From positions 186,001 through 250,000 of the forward strand of contig NZ_JAHOOZ010000001.1 of assembly GCF_019075875.1 (NCBI RefSeq): a stretch of DNA of 64,000 nt, read 5' to 3'. Position 1 is the stretch's first letter. Every line of letters begins with the position of its first letter. The stretch is from Novosphingobium sp. G106 (GTDB lineage Bacteria > Pseudomonadota > Alphaproteobacteria > Sphingomonadales > Sphingomonadaceae). Shown here in pieces: positions 1 through 9,227 of the stretch. A program made the translations under genes and the position numbers. The notes beneath the pieces are model-generated. The model searched no databases and had not been told where the DNA came from. It was given only the letters and a program-made list of their open reading frames with translations.

Positions 1-117
1 ATCGCGAAACGTATTGTCGATAAACAACTGCTTCGGCCGCGCTGCAAATGCGGCAGCCTCCGCGGAAATCTGCGTCTTGGCGTCGTGAAACAGGCGGTTC
101 TTAAGCGGAGCATTCAT
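1..117 (-). CDS. aldehyde dehydrogenase, N-terminal fragment (cut by window edge)
   Basis: The minus strand opens with ATG at 117 and stays in frame to the window edge, 39 codons. GAGGAG sits 7 nt upstream of the ATG. The last visible residues, KQLFIDNTF, look like the first beta strand of the NAD-dependent aldehyde dehydrogenase family (usual form QLFIDGEW). The catalytic part lies outside the window. It follows a TonB receptor and a 3-hydroxyacyl-CoA dehydrogenase on the same strand, so it is probably the third gene of that unit. The family call rests on a short stretch and is moderate. Confidence 0.55.
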   Translation of the reverse strand, partial: MNAPLKNRLFHDAKTQISAEAAAFAARPKQLFIDNTFRD

Positions 118-216
118 GTGATTTCTCCTCGTTGCTAACGCGGAAGCGGTGTGGTGGTGGAATGTGCCGGTCGGACTGAGGGCAGGCTGTCGTGAGCAAG
201 CGACAGCGCTGATACC

Positions 217-1104
217 CTAGCCGATAAAATCGGCGCGCCCGTAAGCGGGACCGGGATAGGTGTAGAATCCCTCACCGCTCTGGATGCCGAGCTTGCCCTT
301 ATCGATGAACTCTTCTTTGAGATATTGCATGATCGGCAGAAATTCAGTCTTGCCGGCCGTATCCGATAGGTTTTTCAGCCCATTATAGACCGTTTGGATG
401 CCCATCAGATCCACCATCGCGATCGGGCCGTATGTGGATTTCGTACCGAACATCCAGAGCCGGTCGACATCGTCATATGTGGCCACCCCGCGCATCACCA
501 GATCGAGGCCCGCGATGACGAACGGCGCAATGATCGAATTGGAAACATAGCCGACCTGTTCTTTGAGCAGCACGATCGGAATGAGGCCGATCCGGCGGGA
601 AAATACCCTGATCTCGTCCAAGAGTTCGGGATCGGTCCCTTCGTGCGGCATGATTTCGAGCAGCTTGGCCTCCCAGACCGGGCGACCGACATGACAGGCC
701 AGAAAGCGGTTCGGGCGATCGGTAAACTTGGCGAGCTCGCTTGGCAGCATTGTCGACGTATTGGTCGTAAAGATGGTTTTGGGAGGGCAATGATCCGAGA
801 GAGCGCGATATGTCGCCGCCTTCACCTCCCATGTTTCCGTGACAGATTCGCTTACGATATCCGCGTCATTGGCGGCGATCGCTATATCGGTTTCATAGCT
901 GATGCGCGCTAGTAGCGCGTCGGCCTCGACATCCGTCAGTCGACCATCCTTCTGAAACAGCTCCGCGAACGCGGCATGGCTCGCGCGCGATGTATCGAGT
1001 GATTTCTCCGAGATGTCGAACATCGCAACCTCCAGCCCGCCATAGGCGCACTGGAACCCTATTTCCGAACCCACGACACCCGCCCCAGCAATAAGTGCTT
1101 TCAT
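217..1104 (-). CDS. 3-hydroxyacyl-CoA dehydrogenase, NAD-binding (single-domain type)
   Basis: This 295-residue protein should oxidise a 3-hydroxyacyl-CoA to the 3-ketoacyl-CoA with NAD, in the cytosol. The Rossmann motif GAGVVG is at residues 7-12 and the NTSTM loop at about 115-119. The catalytic histidine is H138, but its context is CHVGRP instead of the usual HFFNP, so the substrate may differ from ordinary fatty acyl-CoA. The C-terminal domain ends in SGEGFYTYPGP, typical of the family. Length matches the ~280-310 residues of stand-alone enzymes (PaaH/Hbd type). AAAGGA lies about 10 nt before the ATG. It lies 115 bp downstream of a TonB receptor and 100 bp upstream of an aldehyde dehydrogenase, all on minus. 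Confidence 0.85.
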   Translation of the reverse strand: MKALIAGAGVVGSEIGFQCAYGGLEVAMFDISEKSLDTSRASHAAFAELFQKDGRLTDVEADALLARISYETDIAIAANDADIVSESVTETWEVKAATYRALSDHCPPKTIFTTNTSTMLPSELAKFTDRPNRFLACHVGRPVWEAKLLEIMPHEGTDPELLDEIRVFSRRIGLIPIVLLKEQVGYVSNSIIAPFVIAGLDLVMRGVATYDDVDRLWMFGTKSTYGPIAMVDLMGIQTVYNGLKNLSDTAGKTEFLPIMQYLKEEFIDKGKLGIQSGEGFYTYPGPAYGRADFIG

Positions 1105-1218
1105 TTGCTCGTCATCCTTTGCTGGCCCGACGGGAATTCGATGTCTGATTGACGCCCCCGGTTACCCGGGGCCTAGTCAAATACCGCATTGAAATAGCTG
1201 CGTGCTCCGGCATTTGGA

Positions 1219-3619
1219 TCACTCTCCAAATCGATAGCGCAATGTCGCTCCGTAGGTCGCAGGCATGCCCGTATACCTGTAGACATAGTCCGAGATACGA
1301 TTGGCGTTCGTCGCGTAATATTTGTCGGTGACGTTCCGGCCCCAAATTTCCAAGCGCAGGTTGCCATCCGCTGTCTCGATACCCGCCCGCAGATCCAGCA
1401 GCGTATAGCCGTCTATGACCAGAAGCTTCTCCAGTGACGAAATGGTCGCATCGCCGTTGAACAGAGCGGCGGTCGTTTTCGAGCGTGAGGTAATGCTTCC
1501 ACCGAGAAACGCATCAATGTGCGACGATAAGGCGAATTTATAGGTTGCGTTGACAACGCCCTGCCATTTTGGCGTGAACGGAAAACTATTCCCGATGAAG
1601 CTTCCTTGGCTGCCAAACGCTCCGGTCGGGTTGACCGGATCGGACAGAACCCTGGTTTTCAGATAGGTTCCGCCGCCATCGATGGTCAGCCCTCGGAACG
1701 GGGCCGCGCGGAAGCCGAGTTCCAACCCTTCGACCCTGGACTTGGGAATACTGACCAGGCCAGGCAGGAACCCGAACGGGAACACCGCGCGCGTGCCGAC
1801 CAGCTGCTTCTTGCGGTAATCATAGTAGAATGCCGCAGCGGTTAGTTCCAGTTTGCGATCGAATATATCGACTTTCGTACCGACTTCATAAGCTAAAACG
1901 GACTCCTGCTTCACGGGTGCAAGTTGCGATACGGCCGCTGCAGGCAAAGTCGGGAAGCTGCCCGCTTTATATCCTTTGGTGATGTTGGTATATACCAGAG
2001 CATGGTCGCTGAACTTGTAGTTTGCGCTGACCCGCCACGAGAGGCTGTTTTCATTGAGGTTGTCGGTGACAATCGGTACTGCGAGACCGGTCTGGTCGCT
2101 CAAGGTTACGCATGCACCCGGTGCAATCGTTTGCTGCTGCCCGGTTATGAGGGAAGACAGAAAGCTCACCGCCGCTGCAAGGTCGCCTGCTCCACCGTCG
2201 CGGGTGCAGCCTCTGAATTTTCTGTCCTGATCGGAGTAACGCAGCGAACCCTGCAAGGTCAGATGGTCGGTCAGGTCGAAATCCAGGCTGCCGAAGGCGC
2301 TTTTCGTTTCGATGTTCTGAAAATTCGTGGCGATGAAATCGTTATAATAAAAAGGGCCGATCTTGACCTGCGTCGCGATCTGCGGGTTCAGCCGGATACT
2401 TTCGTCAACCTTATCCTTCTGGTAGTTCCCCCCCGATCATCCAGCGCAAGCCAGAGCCAAAGCTTCCTGCGAGACGAAGTTCCTCAGAGAAGCTCTTGAT
2501 CGTGCCGTCTGTCGAATTTCTGGCCGCCGGGTAGATTGTACCGTCGAGATCAAGGGGGATATGCGTTTCAAATCGCGCGTAGGACGCGATGTTCGTCAGT
2601 TGGATGCGATCCGACAGATCGACATCTCCGCGCATGGCGAACTGATAGAAACTGTCGTTTTTCGAGAAATCGAAGCCGGGATCCCATGACGCCGCATGCG
2701 CATTATCTGGTGCCTTTGGGTAGGTAGAGATCGGGAACGGGAGAGGCCTGGGATTGGGATCCGACGGATTTTGCCCGCGGAAAAGCTGGAATTGCTCCTG
2801 CTGCACATCCGACTTGTCCCGCCAGCCTGTAGCAGAGAAGGACAGTTTAACAGCCTGGCTGGGTTCCCAGTCGATAATCGCACGCCCATTCAGGAATTTC
2901 TTTTTCCCGATCATGTTGCCGTTTACGTAGTCCTTTTGCCAGTCGCCGCGATATTCACGGCGAACGGCGACGCGCACTTTCAAGGTTTCGGTTATCGGCC
3001 CGCTGATGAAGCCTTCGACATCCACCGCGTCAAACCGGCCACCCGATAGATCGAATCCGGCGACCAAATGATCAGTAGGCTTGGCGGCAATATAGTTGAT
3101 TGCGCCGCCGGTTGAATTCTGTCCAAACAGCGTACCTTGTGGGCCCTTGAGCACTTCGACGCGCTCAAGATCGAGCGTCGCGCCTCGCGACATTGGGGAG
3201 AAGGGCAGAGGCGTCTGATCTACATAGACTGTAACTGCCGGGCTCACGCCGAGCGTCGTGTCGCTGAAACCGATACCACGGATAAAATAGACCGGGAGGC
3301 CATAATTGCCCTGCAAGAACGTAAATCCGGGAACGAGCTTGCCGAGATCATCGGTGCTGGTCACGCCCAGATCCTTAAGCTGCTCAGCTGAACTTGCGGT
3401 GATCGACATGGGAACGTCACTTAACCGCTCTGATCGCTTCTGCGCCGTGACCACAATGTCGGCTAGCGAATCTGCCGAGCCGGAACCGCTTGATTCCCCC
3501 TTGCGAGCATCACTTCCTGGCTGGGAAGGTTGAACGTCAGCGGACCGAGCATATGACGATGTCGCACACCATAACGTCACGATCGGAATTATCGCTCCAA
3601 AATAGTGCCTAGCATTCAT
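1219..3619 (-). pseudogene. TonB-dependent outer-membrane receptor, interrupted by one frameshift
   Basis: The N-terminal part (2411-3619) has a signal-like segment, a TonB box region (DIVVTAQKR near residue 55) and a plug domain with RVEVLKGPQGTLFG. The C-terminal part (1219 to about 2437) holds the beta-barrel strands and ends YGATLRYRF-GE. The two halves are in different frames. The break is at the seven-C run 2438-2444 (G on the coding strand). With one base fewer, the frame reads WMIGG then NYQKDKVDES and continues through the barrel, giving about 799 residues, normal for the family. GGGGAGG stands 5 nt before the ATG at 3619. It is either a sequencing error in a working receptor or a real null allele; I favour the first because six other genes show the same kind of change. 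Such receptors take up TonB-energised substrates across the outer membrane. Confidence 0.85.
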
Positions 3620-4127
3620 TTCATCCTCCCCGTTTTATATACTTATTTGTATCAGGAATTATTTTGCGTGTATTTCTGAGCTAAATTTTATGACGAAGCC
3701 GTTGCCAATTCAACGAGCTGTCATTGCCGTATTCTTTTCAAGTGCCCGATTCTGGATAGAGCGAGGTCCTTCGCTTGAGGTACGACCTGTACGACGACAG
3801 CATCGAGGTAATTTGCTCTTTGGCGCCATATTCATGGCGGATTACGCCATTGCCCCGCGTGGTTGGGTTCCGTCAAAAGGCGGCGTCCGAGTTCGATGCC
3901 CGGATAGAGCGTTGGCGAGATGGTCTCGTCGGTTCCTTCGACAATGGCATCGTCCGCGACATCGCAGCTGTTCGCGCTGCCGTTGCTATTAGCTGGTCTA
4001 ACAGTCAGCACGAGAGACAGGTCTTCATGCTTAAGCTCGTCAAACGAGATGTACGGGGCGCGGCAGGCTCGTCCTGCTGGGGGCCTGACAAGCTGCGTCT
4101 TTGGCGTACAGGATCATCAAGAGCGCG
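3620..4127. other. non-coding stretch upstream of the first TonB receptor
   Basis: The first ~70 bases are AT-rich and should hold the promoter of the minus-strand receptor gene (TATATA at about 3636-3641). The rest contains open frames in several phases with no recognisable family. One minus-strand frame (about 4080 down to 3843) stays open with protein-like composition but has no start codon with a ribosome site. It may be another relic next to the decayed reductase. I assign no function. Confidence 0.4.
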
Positions 4128-4905
4128 TCAGAGCCCTTCTTGCACGCCGGACTCCACCTCGGGGAAGGGCGTGAAGGTTGCGTCGAAGCTCTCGGGTTCT
4201 GGCATCGGCAATGTCGAAAGGATTTCGATGCGGGCCATATGATGGCAAAGCGCATCCAAATATTCCGGCGCGGCGAACCTGATCGATATAGGGTTCGAGA
4301 TAGCTGGCGAAGGGCTCGATCACATCGAGGCCGAAATAGCGGAGCGTGCCTCGGAGAAATTGCCGCAACATACCGGTTTCAAGTTCGCCATGGAGCGATC
4401 CGGGGCCGAACATATGATCGCGTCCGCCCAGGCTGAACGCGGCCAGCGTGCGATTCCGCCCTTTAGTCAGCCGCTGCGGCAGATTTACCGTCCGTCGTAA
4501 AAGAGGCCGGAGATGAATACACGGTCGATCCATCCTTGCAGGAGCGCCGGAACGCTGAACCAGAAAACCGGGAAACTGAACATGACGAAGTCGGCCGCTA
4601 GCACGTTGCCGAGCTCGGCCATGATGTCATCGGGAAGCGTGCCCGCGTCGTAGTCACGGCGCTGTTCAAGGGCGTAGACGAAATGGTCGTCATTCTTCCA
4701 CGTGGAAAGTCCGTTTGGGAGAGGACAGGATTGACATCCATTGCATGGAGATCGAATCTCGCGACCGTAAATCCGGCGACGGCCAATTTGCTGCAGATGG
4801 TGGCGCGCATGGCAGCGACGAGGCTGTCCGCCGGATGGACATTGAGATGATCAAGGCGTGGCGCCCCGTGGCCGATCCTGGAGGTGGCTGCTTCCCATCA
4901 ATCAT
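4128..4905 (-). pseudogene. NAD(P)H dehydrogenase (quinone), flavodoxin-like; decayed by several frameshifts
   Basis: Reading the minus strand across three frames reconstructs one MdaB/NQO1-type protein. The segments are HALII then LNVHPADSLVAAMRAT (near 4840), DLHAMDVNPVLSQTDF, then TWKNDDHFVYALEQR (shift near 4696), then FWFSVPALLQGWIDRVF and ISGLFYDG, then TLAAFSLGGRDHMFGPGSLHGELE (shift near 4500), then APEYLDALCHHMARIE (shift near 4290), ending ESGVQEGL with a stop at 4128. At least four indels are needed, and unlike the other broken genes they are not in long homopolymers, so this looks like true decay. The family reduces quinones with FAD or FMN. It lies directly downstream of a TetR gene on the same strand. 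Confidence 0.75.
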
Positions 4906-4932
4906 TCCTCATCGTATTATTGTTTCCTATGC

Positions 4933-5565
4933 TCACACAGCCTGCTGGCGGAAGATCAGTACTATCTGGCGCGCGATTTCCTTTGGCGCCAACCGGCCGT
5001 CGCGATACCAGCCGCTTACATTGTTGAGCAGTGTGAGGAGCAGCAGGCGATAGACGCCGCGATCCACCGACGGGTCCAATGGCAGGTCGCGCACGAGGTT
5101 GCGGAAAATCGTCTCGAACGCATCGCGCTTGGCGACCAGCCGCTCCCGGATTTCCGGCGGCACAGTCCCGAAATCATTCATCAGCGGCATCGTGAGGGAA
5201 GCCGGGTCGAGCTGGATTTCCAACATGGTCACACACGCCGCTTCCAGCCTGTCCCAAGGATCGACCGCTCGCGAAACGGCCAGAGCTATGCGATCCTCGG
5301 CCATCTGCAGCGCAATATCGTGGACCCGGACAAACAGCGCTTCCTTCGACTTGATGTGGTGATAGAGCGAGCCGCCCAGCAGGCCGACCTGTTCGCCAAT
5401 GTCACGCACAGAGGTCGCCGCATATCCACGCTGCGCAAACAAGGTTGCCGCGGCCTCCAAGATATCCATTTGGCGATCGCTCGAGCCCTCCTGCTTTAAC
5501 GCGTACGTCGGTTTGCCCGCCACTTTTGCTGACCTGGTGCCGCGGTCTGTTCCATCGATAGTCAA
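4933..5565 (-). CDS. TetR/AcrR family transcriptional regulator
   Basis: The N-terminal DNA-binding domain is clear: DILEAAATLFAQRGYAATSVRDIGEQVG, followed by GGSLYHHIKSKEALF, the usual TetR helix-turn-helix. The C-terminal ligand domain follows, about 210 residues in all. The open frame extends to 5652, but that extra N-terminal sequence is unlike the family; I chose TTG at 5565, which has GGAAGG about 9 nt upstream. Start confidence is moderate. It is transcribed away from the thiolase operon, and a 22-bp near-palindrome (5670-5691) lies between them. It probably represses that beta-oxidation operon and itself, with an acyl-CoA or pathway intermediate as inducer (inference). Confidence 0.85.
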   Translation of the reverse strand: MTIDGTDRGTRSAKVAGKPTYALKQEGSSDRQMDILEAAATLFAQRGYAATSVRDIGEQVGLLGGSLYHHIKSKEALFVRVHDIALQMAEDRIALAVSRAVDPWDRLEAACVTMLEIQLDPASLTMPLMNDFGTVPPEIRERLVAKRDAFETIFRNLVRDLPLDPSVDRGVYRLLLLTLLNNVSGWYRDGRLAPKEIARQIVLIFRQQAV

Positions 5566-5669
5566 TCCGGCTGCCTTCCCTGAATGACGTGCGCGCACCG
5601 GCTGATGGCACACCTCCCAACAGCGCTGCGCTACCATTCCCTTTCCCAACACACAATTTCGCTTGCTGA

Positions 5670-5691
5670 CTGTATCAAACGTTTGTTACAG
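5670..5691. promoter_or_regulatory. near-perfect palindrome, likely TetR operator
   Basis: The arms CTGTATCAAAC and GTTTGTTACAG are inverted copies with one mismatched pair. The site lies between the TetR gene (minus) and the thiolase start at 5785 (plus). Position, symmetry and length fit an operator for the adjacent TetR protein controlling both directions. Confidence 0.65.
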
Positions 5692-5784
5692 AATGCGAGG
5701 CGGGCCGGCAACGTTTCTTATGCCCGCCCGATAGCGGCGCCGATGCGGCGCCTTGCGGTGTTCACGGGAATTGAAGGAAGAGAC

Positions 5785-6906
5785 ATGACCGCAGCCTATA
5801 TCGTCGACTATCTGCGCAGTCCGTTCACGCCGGCCTATCGCGGTGCGCTCGCTGAGGCGCGCCCTGACGATCTGGCCGCAGCCGTCATCAAAGCGCTGGT
5901 AGGGCGCTCCGGGATCGACCCGGCCGATATTGAGGACATCATCCTGGGCTGCGCTTTCCCAGAAGGGGAGCAAGGTCTCAATATCGCTCGGTGTGCAGCG
6001 CTAATTGCGGGCCTGCCCCAGTCGGTGGGGGGTAGCACGATCAATCGCTGGTGCGGATCGTCGATGCAGGCTGTTCAGATGGCCGCGGGGGCCATCGCAA
6101 TGGGGGCGGGCGACGTCTTCGTCGCCGGGGGCGTCGAGTCGATGAGCCGGGTGCCGATGATGGGCTTCAACCCCATGCCCAACCCCGCCTGGAGCGATGC
6201 GCAGCGCACCGCTTTCCTCAACATGGGCCTGACGGCCGAAAACCTTACCGACCGTTATGCCATCTCGCGAGAAGCGCAGGATACCTATTCGCTCGGAAGC
6301 CAGGCAAAGGCCCTGGCCGCCCTTGCCGACGGGCGATTGGCCGCGGAACTGACGCCGATCGGCGACGTAACGGAAGATGGTTGCCCGCGTGCGACGGACA
6401 ACGAGAAACTGGCCGGGCTGAAGGCTGCGTTCAAAGCGGACGGGTCGGTCACGGCGGGCAATTCCTCACCGTTGACGGATGGCGCGTCGGCGGCGCTGGT
6501 CTGCTCGGAAGATTTCGTGAAGCGCCATAATCTGACCCCGCTGGCGCGGATCGCCGGCTATGCGATCTCTGGATGCGCCCCCGAAATCATGGGCATCGGC
6601 CCGGTTGAGGCCAGTCGCAAGGCATTGAACCGCGCCGGCCTTACCGCCGGGCAGATCGACGTCATTGAAATGAACGAAGCCTTCGCCGCCCAGGTTCTGG
6701 CCTGTTGCCGCGATCTTGATATCGAGCCGGCGCGCCTCAACCGCGATGGCGGGGCCATTGCGCTGGGTCATCCGCTGGGCGCGACCGGCGCCAGGCTGGT
6801 GGGCAAGGCTTCGCTTCTGTTGAGGCGTGATGGCGGCCGTTATGGGCTGGCGACCCAGTGCATCGGCGGCGGGCAAGGCATTGCCATGGTGCTGGAGGCG
6901 GCATGA
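5785..6906 (+). CDS. acetyl-CoA acyltransferase (thiolase)
   Basis: A 373-residue thiolase that cleaves 3-ketoacyl-CoA with CoA in the last step of beta-oxidation. The nucleophilic cysteine is C90 in NRWCGSSMQAVQMAAG. The C-terminal motifs GGAIALGHPLGATGAR (active histidine) and QCIGGGQG (second cysteine) are intact, and NEAFAAQVL is present. The open frame runs back to 5584, but ATG 5785 has GAAGGAAG upstream and gives the family N-terminus (AYIVDYLRSPF). Its stop overlaps the ATG of the next gene (ATGA at 6903-6906), implying translational coupling. First gene of a three-gene operon under the palindrome at 5670-5691. FadA-like; chain-length preference cannot be read. Confidence 0.93.
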   Translation: MTAAYIVDYLRSPFTPAYRGALAEARPDDLAAAVIKALVGRSGIDPADIEDIILGCAFPEGEQGLNIARCAALIAGLPQSVGGSTINRWCGSSMQAVQMAAGAIAMGAGDVFVAGGVESMSRVPMMGFNPMPNPAWSDAQRTAFLNMGLTAENLTDRYAISREAQDTYSLGSQAKALAALADGRLAAELTPIGDVTEDGCPRATDNEKLAGLKAAFKADGSVTAGNSSPLTDGASAALVCSEDFVKRHNLTPLARIAGYAISGCAPEIMGIGPVEASRKALNRAGLTAGQIDVIEMNEAFAAQVLACCRDLDIEPARLNRDGGAIALGHPLGATGARLVGKASLLLRRDGGRYGLATQCIGGGQGIAMVLEAA

Positions 6907-9206
6907 CCATGAGAACGATCCGCACCGCCGCTGTCATCGGCGCAGGCGTCATGGGTTCGGGCATCGCCGCGCACCTCGCCAATGCAGGGCTCGGTGTGGT
7001 CCTGCTGGACCGGGAAAAGGCGCTCGCCGACGCCGGGATCGTCCGGCAGCTGAAGGCAGGCGGCTTTATGGACCCCGCATTCGCCAGGCGGATAAGCACC
7101 GGGTCCACACAGCAAGATTTGGCGCGCCTCGCCGATGCCGATTGGATCGTGGAGGCGGTGGCCGAAGACGTCGCGATAAAGCAGACGCTCTATCGTAGCA
7201 TCGACCGAGTGCGGAAGGCCGGATCAATCGTGTCGTCCAACACATCGACCATCCCGTTGGCGGATCTGGTTGCGGACATGCCACAAGGGTTCGCGGCCGA
7301 CTTCCTCATCACCCATTTCTTCAATCCGCCCCGCGTCATGCGCCTGCTGGAATTGGTTTCGGGCGAGGCGACCAAGCCAGACGTGACCGAAACGATCCGC
7401 GCTTTTGCCGACCGATCGCTCGGCAAGTCCGTCGTCATCTGCAACGATACGCCCGGTTTCATCGGCAATCGCATCGGCAACTACTGGCTATCCGCGGCGC
7501 TTAACGAAGCGATTGCGCTGGGCATCGATGTCGAAGAAGCCGATGCCGTCATCGGCAAGCCCTTCGGCATCCCGGCCACCGGCATATTCGGACTGATTGA
7601 CCTTATCGGCATAGACCTGTTGCCGATGGTCTTGCGAAGCTTGCAGGGCGCGACCGGGCGTGATGATCCCATCCAGGATTATCCCGCCGAGCCGGCGCTG
7701 ATCGCAAAGATGATCGCACAGAACCGTCTCGGCCGTAAAAGCGGCGCTGGTTTCGCGCGCCTTTCACCCGATCGCAAGACCCGCGAGGTGGTCGACCTTG
7801 CGACGGGTGACTATCGACCACATCGGTCGGTCGCGTCGGAAAGCCTGGCCGCTGCCCATAGCGACGCGCGCGCGTTGATGGAGCATCCTGGGCTGGGCGG
7901 CCGCTACGCCGCCATCGTCATGGAAAAGATGCTGGCCTATGCGGCGTCTCTGGTGCCGGAGATTGTCAACACGCCCGATGCGGTGGATGAGGCCATGCGC
8001 TCGGGCTATGGCTGGCAGCAGGGACCGTTCGAGCTGATCGACCGTCTGGGCGCAGGCTGGCTGAAGGCCCGGCTGGAAGCGCGCGGCGCTACCGTTCCGC
8101 CCTATCTGGCGATGGCCACCGAACAGGGTGGCTTTTATGCGCTCCGCGACGGCGAACGCGCCAGCCTTCGGCCCGATGGCGTCGTAACCCACTTGTCCCG
8201 CAGCAAGGATGTACTGCGGCTGTCGGACGTTACTCTGGTAGCAAAGCCGGTGGCTTCCTGGGCCAGCGCGAACATATGGGATCTGGGCGATGGCGTCGCC
8301 TGTCTCGCAATCCGTAGCAAGATGAACACGTTCTCTCCCGACCTGCTCGATGCGATCGGGCAGGCGCTGGACCACTGCGGCACCGACTTCCGGGCGCTGG
8401 TGATCGGTAGCGACGCTCCCTATTTCAGCGCCGGGGCGGACCTTCGGATTTTCGTCGAGACGTTTGAGAAGGGCGGTCGCGAAGCGATCGGCGCCTTTAT
8501 TGACCATGGTCAGCGCACGTTCCAGGCGATCAAATATGCGCCTTTCCCGGTCGTGGCGGCAGCAACCGGAGCGGCACTGGGCGGCGGCTGCGAGCTGCTG
8601 CTGCACTGCGACGCCGTTCAGGCCCATGCGGAACTATCGATGGGACTGGTCGAGACCAGCGTCGGGCTGATCCCGGGCTGGGGCGGCTGCAAGGAAATGA
8701 TGATCCGGCTCGCGTCCGCTTCCGTTGCGCCGCACGGGCCGGTCGCTGCGGCGCTGGCGGCCTATAACCTGATCGCGTCGGCCAAAGTCTCCACAAGTGC
8801 CTTCGATGCTCGCGCGCGGGGGCTTCTGCGCTCCTCTGATGCGATCTCCATGAACCGGGATCATTTGATCGCGGACGCCAAGGCAAAGGCGCTCTCCTTG
8901 GCCGACGGCTATGTGGCGCCGGAGCCGTCATTGCTGTCGCTCTCCGGCCCGTCGGGCGCCAGCGCGATCGCCAATGTGATCGACGGCGAAGTGCTGGCCG
9001 GCCGGATCAGCGCGCATGACAAGGTAATAGGCAAGGCGCTTGCCAATGTCCTGACAGGTGGCCCGGCCGCCGACCCCCTCAGGCCGCTGACCCAAGAGGC
9101 CGTTTTGCTGCTCGAACGCACGGCGTTTGTCGATCTTCTCGCGACGCCCGCTTCCTTCGATCGCATCCGGCATATGCTGAAAAGCGGCAAGCAGCTGCGT
9201 AACTGA
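6903..9206 (+). CDS. bifunctional 3-hydroxyacyl-CoA dehydrogenase / enoyl-CoA hydratase (domain order HAD then ECH)
   Basis: A 767-residue fusion performing hydration and NAD-dependent oxidation in beta-oxidation. The N-terminal half has the Rossmann motif GAGVMG at 13-18 and the catalytic H138 in THFFNPPRVM, followed by the dehydrogenase C-terminal domain with TPGFIGNRIG. The C-terminal part from about residue 460 is a crotonase fold with SAGADLRIF, GGGCELLLHCD and ETSVGLIPGWGG; both catalytic glutamates are present. The order is the reverse of E. coli FadB, where the hydratase comes first. I chose ATG 6903 because it overlaps the thiolase stop; ATG 6909 is an alternative. A gap of 21 bp follows to the acyl-CoA dehydrogenase. 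Confidence 0.92.
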   Translation: MTMRTIRTAAVIGAGVMGSGIAAHLANAGLGVVLLDREKALADAGIVRQLKAGGFMDPAFARRISTGSTQQDLARLADADWIVEAVAEDVAIKQTLYRSIDRVRKAGSIVSSNTSTIPLADLVADMPQGFAADFLITHFFNPPRVMRLLELVSGEATKPDVTETIRAFADRSLGKSVVICNDTPGFIGNRIGNYWLSAALNEAIALGIDVEEADAVIGKPFGIPATGIFGLIDLIGIDLLPMVLRSLQGATGRDDPIQDYPAEPALIAKMIAQNRLGRKSGAGFARLSPDRKTREVVDLATGDYRPHRSVASESLAAAHSDARALMEHPGLGGRYAAIVMEKMLAYAASLVPEIVNTPDAVDEAMRSGYGWQQGPFELIDRLGAGWLKARLEARGATVPPYLAMATEQGGFYALRDGERASLRPDGVVTHLSRSKDVLRLSDVTLVAKPVASWASANIWDLGDGVACLAIRSKMNTFSPDLLDAIGQALDHCGTDFRALVIGSDAPYFSAGADLRIFVETFEKGGREAIGAFIDHGQRTFQAIKYAPFPVVAAATGAALGGGCELLLHCDAVQAHAELSMGLVETSVGLIPGWGGCKEMMIRLASASVAPHGPVAAALAAYNLIASAKVSTSAFDARARGLLRSSDAISMNRDHLIADAKAKALSLADGYVAPEPSLLSLSGPSGASAIANVIDGEVLAGRISAHDKVIGKALANVLTGGPAADPLRPLTQEAVLLLERTAFVDLLATPASFDRIRHMLKSGKQLRN

Positions 9207-9227
9207 TCTTCGAGACAAGGACATGCC

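Noticed and set aside
3775..4242. Plus-strand open frame of 155 codons
   Set aside because: No recognisable motif and it overlaps the legible minus-strand quinone reductase relic.
7764..8627. Minus-strand open frame of 287 codons opposite the HAD-ECH fusion
   Set aside because: Antisense shadow, no motif, and the plus strand is fully explained.
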